The notes under the pieces: model-generated
What the model was told of the DNA's origin: nothing
Databases searched by the model: none
The model's input: only the letters and a program-made list of their open reading frames with translations
Position numbers and translations under genes: made by a program
Origin: Erwinia sorbitola
Lineage (GTDB): Bacteria; Pseudomonadota; Gammaproteobacteria; Enterobacterales; Enterobacteriaceae
DNA: 64,000 nt
Direction: 5' to 3'
Assembly: GCF_009738185.1 (NCBI RefSeq)
Contig: NZ_CP046509.1
Coordinates: forward strand, 1,119,501-1,183,500
Part shown: piece by piece, positions 61,735-64,000 of the stretch
Layout: each line of letters begins with the position of its first letter
How positions within the stretch are numbered: the first letter of the stretch is position 1

Positions 61735-63315
61735 ATGACGACGGAAAATATTCATAAACATCGCATCCTGATCCTCGACTTCGGTTCTCAATATACGCAG
61801 CTGGTTGCCCGCCGCGTGCGTGAGCTGGGTGTCTACTGTGAACTGTGGGCGTGGGACGTTACCGAAGAGCAGATTCGTGGTTTTAACCCGAACGGCATCA
61901 TCCTCTCTGGTGGCCCGGAAAGCACCACCGAGCACGACAGCCCTCGCGCGCCTGACTATGTCTTTAACGCAGGCGTTCCGGTTCTGGGCGTGTGCTACGG
62001 CATGCAGACCATGGCAATGCAGCTGGGCGGTCAGGTTGAAGGTTCGACTGAGCGTGAATTCGGTTATGCACAGGTTGAAGTACAGACTAACAGCGCATTG
62101 ATTCGCGATATTGAAGATGCCATCAGCCCGGCTGGTAAGCCGCTGCTGGACGTCTGGATGAGCCACGGCGACAAAGTTACCGCTATCCCGTCTGATTTCG
62201 TCACCGTTGCCAGCACTGAAACCTGTCCGTTTGCCATTATGGCCAACGAAGAGAAGCGTTTCTATGGTGTTCAGTTCCACCCTGAAGTGACTCATACCCG
62301 CCAGGGGCTGCGTCTTCTGGAGCGCTTCGTGCTGGATATTTGCCAGTGTGAAGCCCTGTGGACTCCGGCAAAAATCATTGAAGATGCCGTTGAACGTCTG
62401 CGTGTGCAGGTGGGTAACGATAAAGTCATTCTGGGTCTATCCGGTGGTGTTGACTCCTCCGTGACCGCAATGCTGCTGCATCGTGCCATTGGCGACCGTC
62501 TGACCTGCGTATTTGTTGATAACGGCCTGCTGCGACTGAACGAAGCTGAACAGGTGATGGAGATGTTTGGCGATCACTTCGGTCTGAACATCATCCATGT
62601 GGAAGGCGAAAAACGCTTCCTCGACGCGCTGGCAGGAACGGATGAACCGGAAGCCAAGCGTAAAATTATTGGCCGCGTATTTGTGGAAGTCTTTGACGAG
62701 CAAGCGCTGAAGCTGGAAGACGTGAAGTGGCTGGCGCAGGGTACGATCTATCCAGATGTGATTGAATCAGCCGCTTCTGCCACTGGCAAAGCGCATGTGA
62801 TCAAATCGCATCACAACGTGGGCGGCCTGCCAAAAGAGATGAAGATGGGCCTGGTTGAACCGCTGCGTGAGCTGTTCAAAGATGAAGTACGTAAAATCGG
62901 TCTGGAACTCGGTCTGCCACATGCCATGCTGTTCCGTCATCCGTTCCCGGGCCCAGGTTTAGGTGTGCGCGTACTGGGCGAAGTGAAAAAAGAGTATTGC
63001 GATCTGCTGCGTCGTGCGGATGCCATCTTTATTGAAGAGCTGCATAAAGCCGATTTGTACAACAAAGTCAGCCAGGCCTTTACCGTCTTCCTGCCGGTAC
63101 GCTCTGTGGGCGTGATGGGAGATGGTCGTAAATATGACTGGGTGGTTTCCCTGCGGGCCGTCGAGACTATCGACTTTATGACCGCACACTGGGCACACCT
63201 GCCATATGACTTCCTCGGCCGCGTATCCAACCGCATCATCAATGAAGTCGACGGTATTTCCCGTGTGGTTTACGATATTTCAGGTAAACCACCGGCGACG
63301 ATTGAGTGGGAATAA
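61735..63315 (+). CDS. guaA: GMP synthase (glutamine-hydrolysing)
   Basis: This 526-residue enzyme amidates XMP to GMP. It has a class I glutaminase domain (1 to about 205; nucleophile Cys in [20 protein letters not shown]), an ATP pyrophosphatase domain (about 210-400; P-loop [10 protein letters not shown]) and a C-terminal dimerisation domain ([16 protein letters not shown] to the end KPPATIEWE). E. coli GuaA has 525 residues. The 3' end is intact, and an integrase relic follows at once, consistent with use of the guaA 3' end as an integration site that rebuilds the stop codon region. Confidence 0.97.
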   Translation: MTTENIHKHRILILDFGSQYTQLVARRVRELGVYCELWAWDVTEEQIRGFNPNGIILSGGPESTTEHDSPRAPDYVFNAGVPVLGVCYGMQTMAMQLGGQVEGSTEREFGYAQVEVQTNSALIRDIEDAISPAGKPLLDVWMSHGDKVTAIPSDFVTVASTETCPFAIMANEEKRFYGVQFHPEVTHTRQGLRLLERFVLDICQCEALWTPAKIIEDAVERLRVQVGNDKVILGLSGGVDSSVTAMLLHRAIGDRLTCVFVDNGLLRLNEAEQVMEMFGDHFGLNIIHVEGEKRFLDALAGTDEPEAKRKIIGRVFVEVFDEQALKLEDVKWLAQGTIYPDVIESAASATGKAHVIKSHHNVGGLPKEMKMGLVEPLRELFKDEVRKIGLELGLPHAMLFRHPFPGPGLGVRVLGEVKKEYCDLLRRADAIFIEELHKADLYNKVSQAFTVFLPVRSVGVMGDGRKYDWVVSLRAVETIDFMTAHWAHLPYDFLGRVSNRIINEVDGISRVVYDISGKPPATIEWE

Positions 63316-63345
63316 ACCTTTAGTGTCCCATTGAGTGTCATTTAG
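63290..63345 (+). other. Candidate attachment site at the guaA 3' end
   Basis: The last codons of guaA and the bases after the stop are the expected attL region if the integrase relic downstream belongs to a guaA-specific island. ATTGAGTG occurs twice, at 63301 and at about 63330, which might reflect a core duplication. The other attachment site would be outside the window, so this is an inference from position. Confidence 0.35.
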
Positions 63346-63348
63346 TAT

Positions 63349-63387
63349 AAAAAGCCAGTTTTATCATAAAGATAGCTGGCTTTTTTG
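63349..63387 (+). terminator. guaA intrinsic terminator
   Basis: AAAAAGCCAG (63349-63358) pairs with CTGGCTTTTT (63376-63385), and a T-run continues. A 17-base loop separates the arms. Confidence 0.75.
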
Positions 63388-63426
63388 TTTCATGGAATCC
63401 AAAGTAGTCTCATATACACCGTACCG

Positions 63427-64000
63427 TTATGTTTTAGAAATATGCGTTCTTCTTCTCTAAAAACTAAACATATTACCTATTTAGTTAAGCAGTGGCAGGA
63501 GCAAAAATTATCAACAGGTACGATTAAAAATCGCATGGCACATCTACGTTGGTGGGCTGAAAAAGTCGGTAAAAAGGGGAGCGATCCCTAAACACAATAT
63601 TCAATTAGACATTGAAAACCGATCCTCATGTACGTATGAGTTTGATATTACAATAGGAGTTTGGCTTAAGACGAGAGGAGTCGATCAACTTCCAGTCCGC
63701 ATATGCTGATAAAGGCGATCATGTTCAATTAAAAGGCAGTTGGACAAAAGGAGGCCGCGAAAGAACGACCCCAATTTTGACGGCAAAGCAACGGTATATG
63801 CTTGATGAAGTGCACAAACTTGCCTATAAAGGTTCGCTTATTCCTGTTGATAAGAGTTATATTCAACAACGTAATGTATATGATGGACAGTGCCAAAGAG
63901 CAGGATTAAATAAAATGCACGGTTTGCGACATGCTTATGCACAAGCAAGATATAAAGTCCTGACTGGCTGGCAAGTACCTAAGGCGCGTGGGGCAGGGAG
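63427..64000 (+). pseudogene. Decayed tyrosine-recombinase integrase of a guaA-linked island (runs off window)
   Basis: The fragment FRNMRSSSLKTKHITYLVKQ and TGTIKNRMAHLRWWAEKVGK resembles the SAM-like N-terminal domain of Integrase_1-type tyrosine recombinases, and GLRREESINFQ, LKGSWTKGGRERT and MHGLRHAYAQARYK its catalytic domain (Arg of LRREE, HxLRH-like HGLRH). Lesions: missing 5' end; a one-base shift in AAAAAGGGG (about 63573-63581), after which GAIPKHNIQLDIEN continues in another frame; an apparent deletion near 63615 joining to TDPHVRMSLILQ; and an in-frame TAG at 63654-63656. The stretch is AT-richer than the core genome. It is non-functional unless rescued by another integrase. Confidence 0.8.

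Noticed and set aside
62064..63242. Several minus-strand frames opposite guaA
   Set aside because: They are shadows of a highly conserved gene with biased codons.

Overview
The window is a chromosomal segment of a gammaproteobacterium of the order Enterobacterales. Gene content and order over most of its length follow the Escherichia coli block from yfhH to guaA: yfhH, yfhB, tadA, mltF, purL, glmY, glrK-qseG-glrR, glnB, hmp, glyA, hcaT, csiE, suhB, trmJ, iscR, iscS, pepB, sseB, sseA, yfhM, pbpC, ndk, rlmN, rodZ, ispG, hisS, yfgM, bamB, der, yfgJ, xseA, guaB, guaA. Divergence from E. coli, murQ beside yfhH, a PilW-type lipoprotein before rodZ and a membrane glucose dehydrogenase between yfgJ and xseA point to an Erwinia/Pantoea-like or related lineage. 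Genus is an inference; no rRNA or tRNA gene lies in the window.

Region 1 (1-9290) is accessory DNA: the end of a type VI secretion (T6SS) effector locus. A partial thiolase-like gene is followed by a PAAR-like (DUF4150) nuclease effector and four tandem DUF3396/TsiV immunity paralogues, then a second effector copy with two more immunity genes and a vestige of another. The immunity genes recur with a period of about 1,021 bp and constant 34-bp spacers. They are mosaics of a GC-rich and an AT-richer sequence type, and the junction of the large duplication can be read to within a few bases.

Region 2 (9290-31900) is core: the murQ/YfhH pair, phosphatase YfhB, tRNA adenosine deaminase, MltF, PurL with a PurR operator, the small RNA GlmY with a sigma-54 promoter and GlrR sites beside glrK-qseG-glrR, PII protein GlnB, NO dioxygenase Hmp with an NsrR box, GlyA with a PurR box, HcaT, CsiE, a DUF1007/NicO metal transport pair with a Zur-like box, SuhB and TrmJ. 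Two palindromic intergenic repeats lie here.

Region 3 (31900-36300) is the most surprising core segment. iscR, with three end-to-end 25-bp Type 1 IscR boxes, is followed by iscS, and iscS is followed directly by pepB. The genes iscU, iscA, hscB, hscA, fdx and iscX that normally lie between them are absent, and IscS has an altered C-terminus where the IscU-contacting tail should be. The Fe-S enzymes RlmN and IspG encoded in this window would then need another assembly route, presumably SUF.

Region 4 (36300-63315) holds SseA, an unusually large membrane-anchored alpha-2-macroglobulin paired with PbpC, Ndk, RlmN, the PilW-RodZ-IspG-HisS-YfgM-BamB-Der run, YfgJ, Gcd, XseA and guaBA with a PurR operator. 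Region 5 (63316-64000) starts just after guaA, a known island integration site. It is AT-richer and contains a decayed integrase, so the window probably ends inside a genomic island or its relic.
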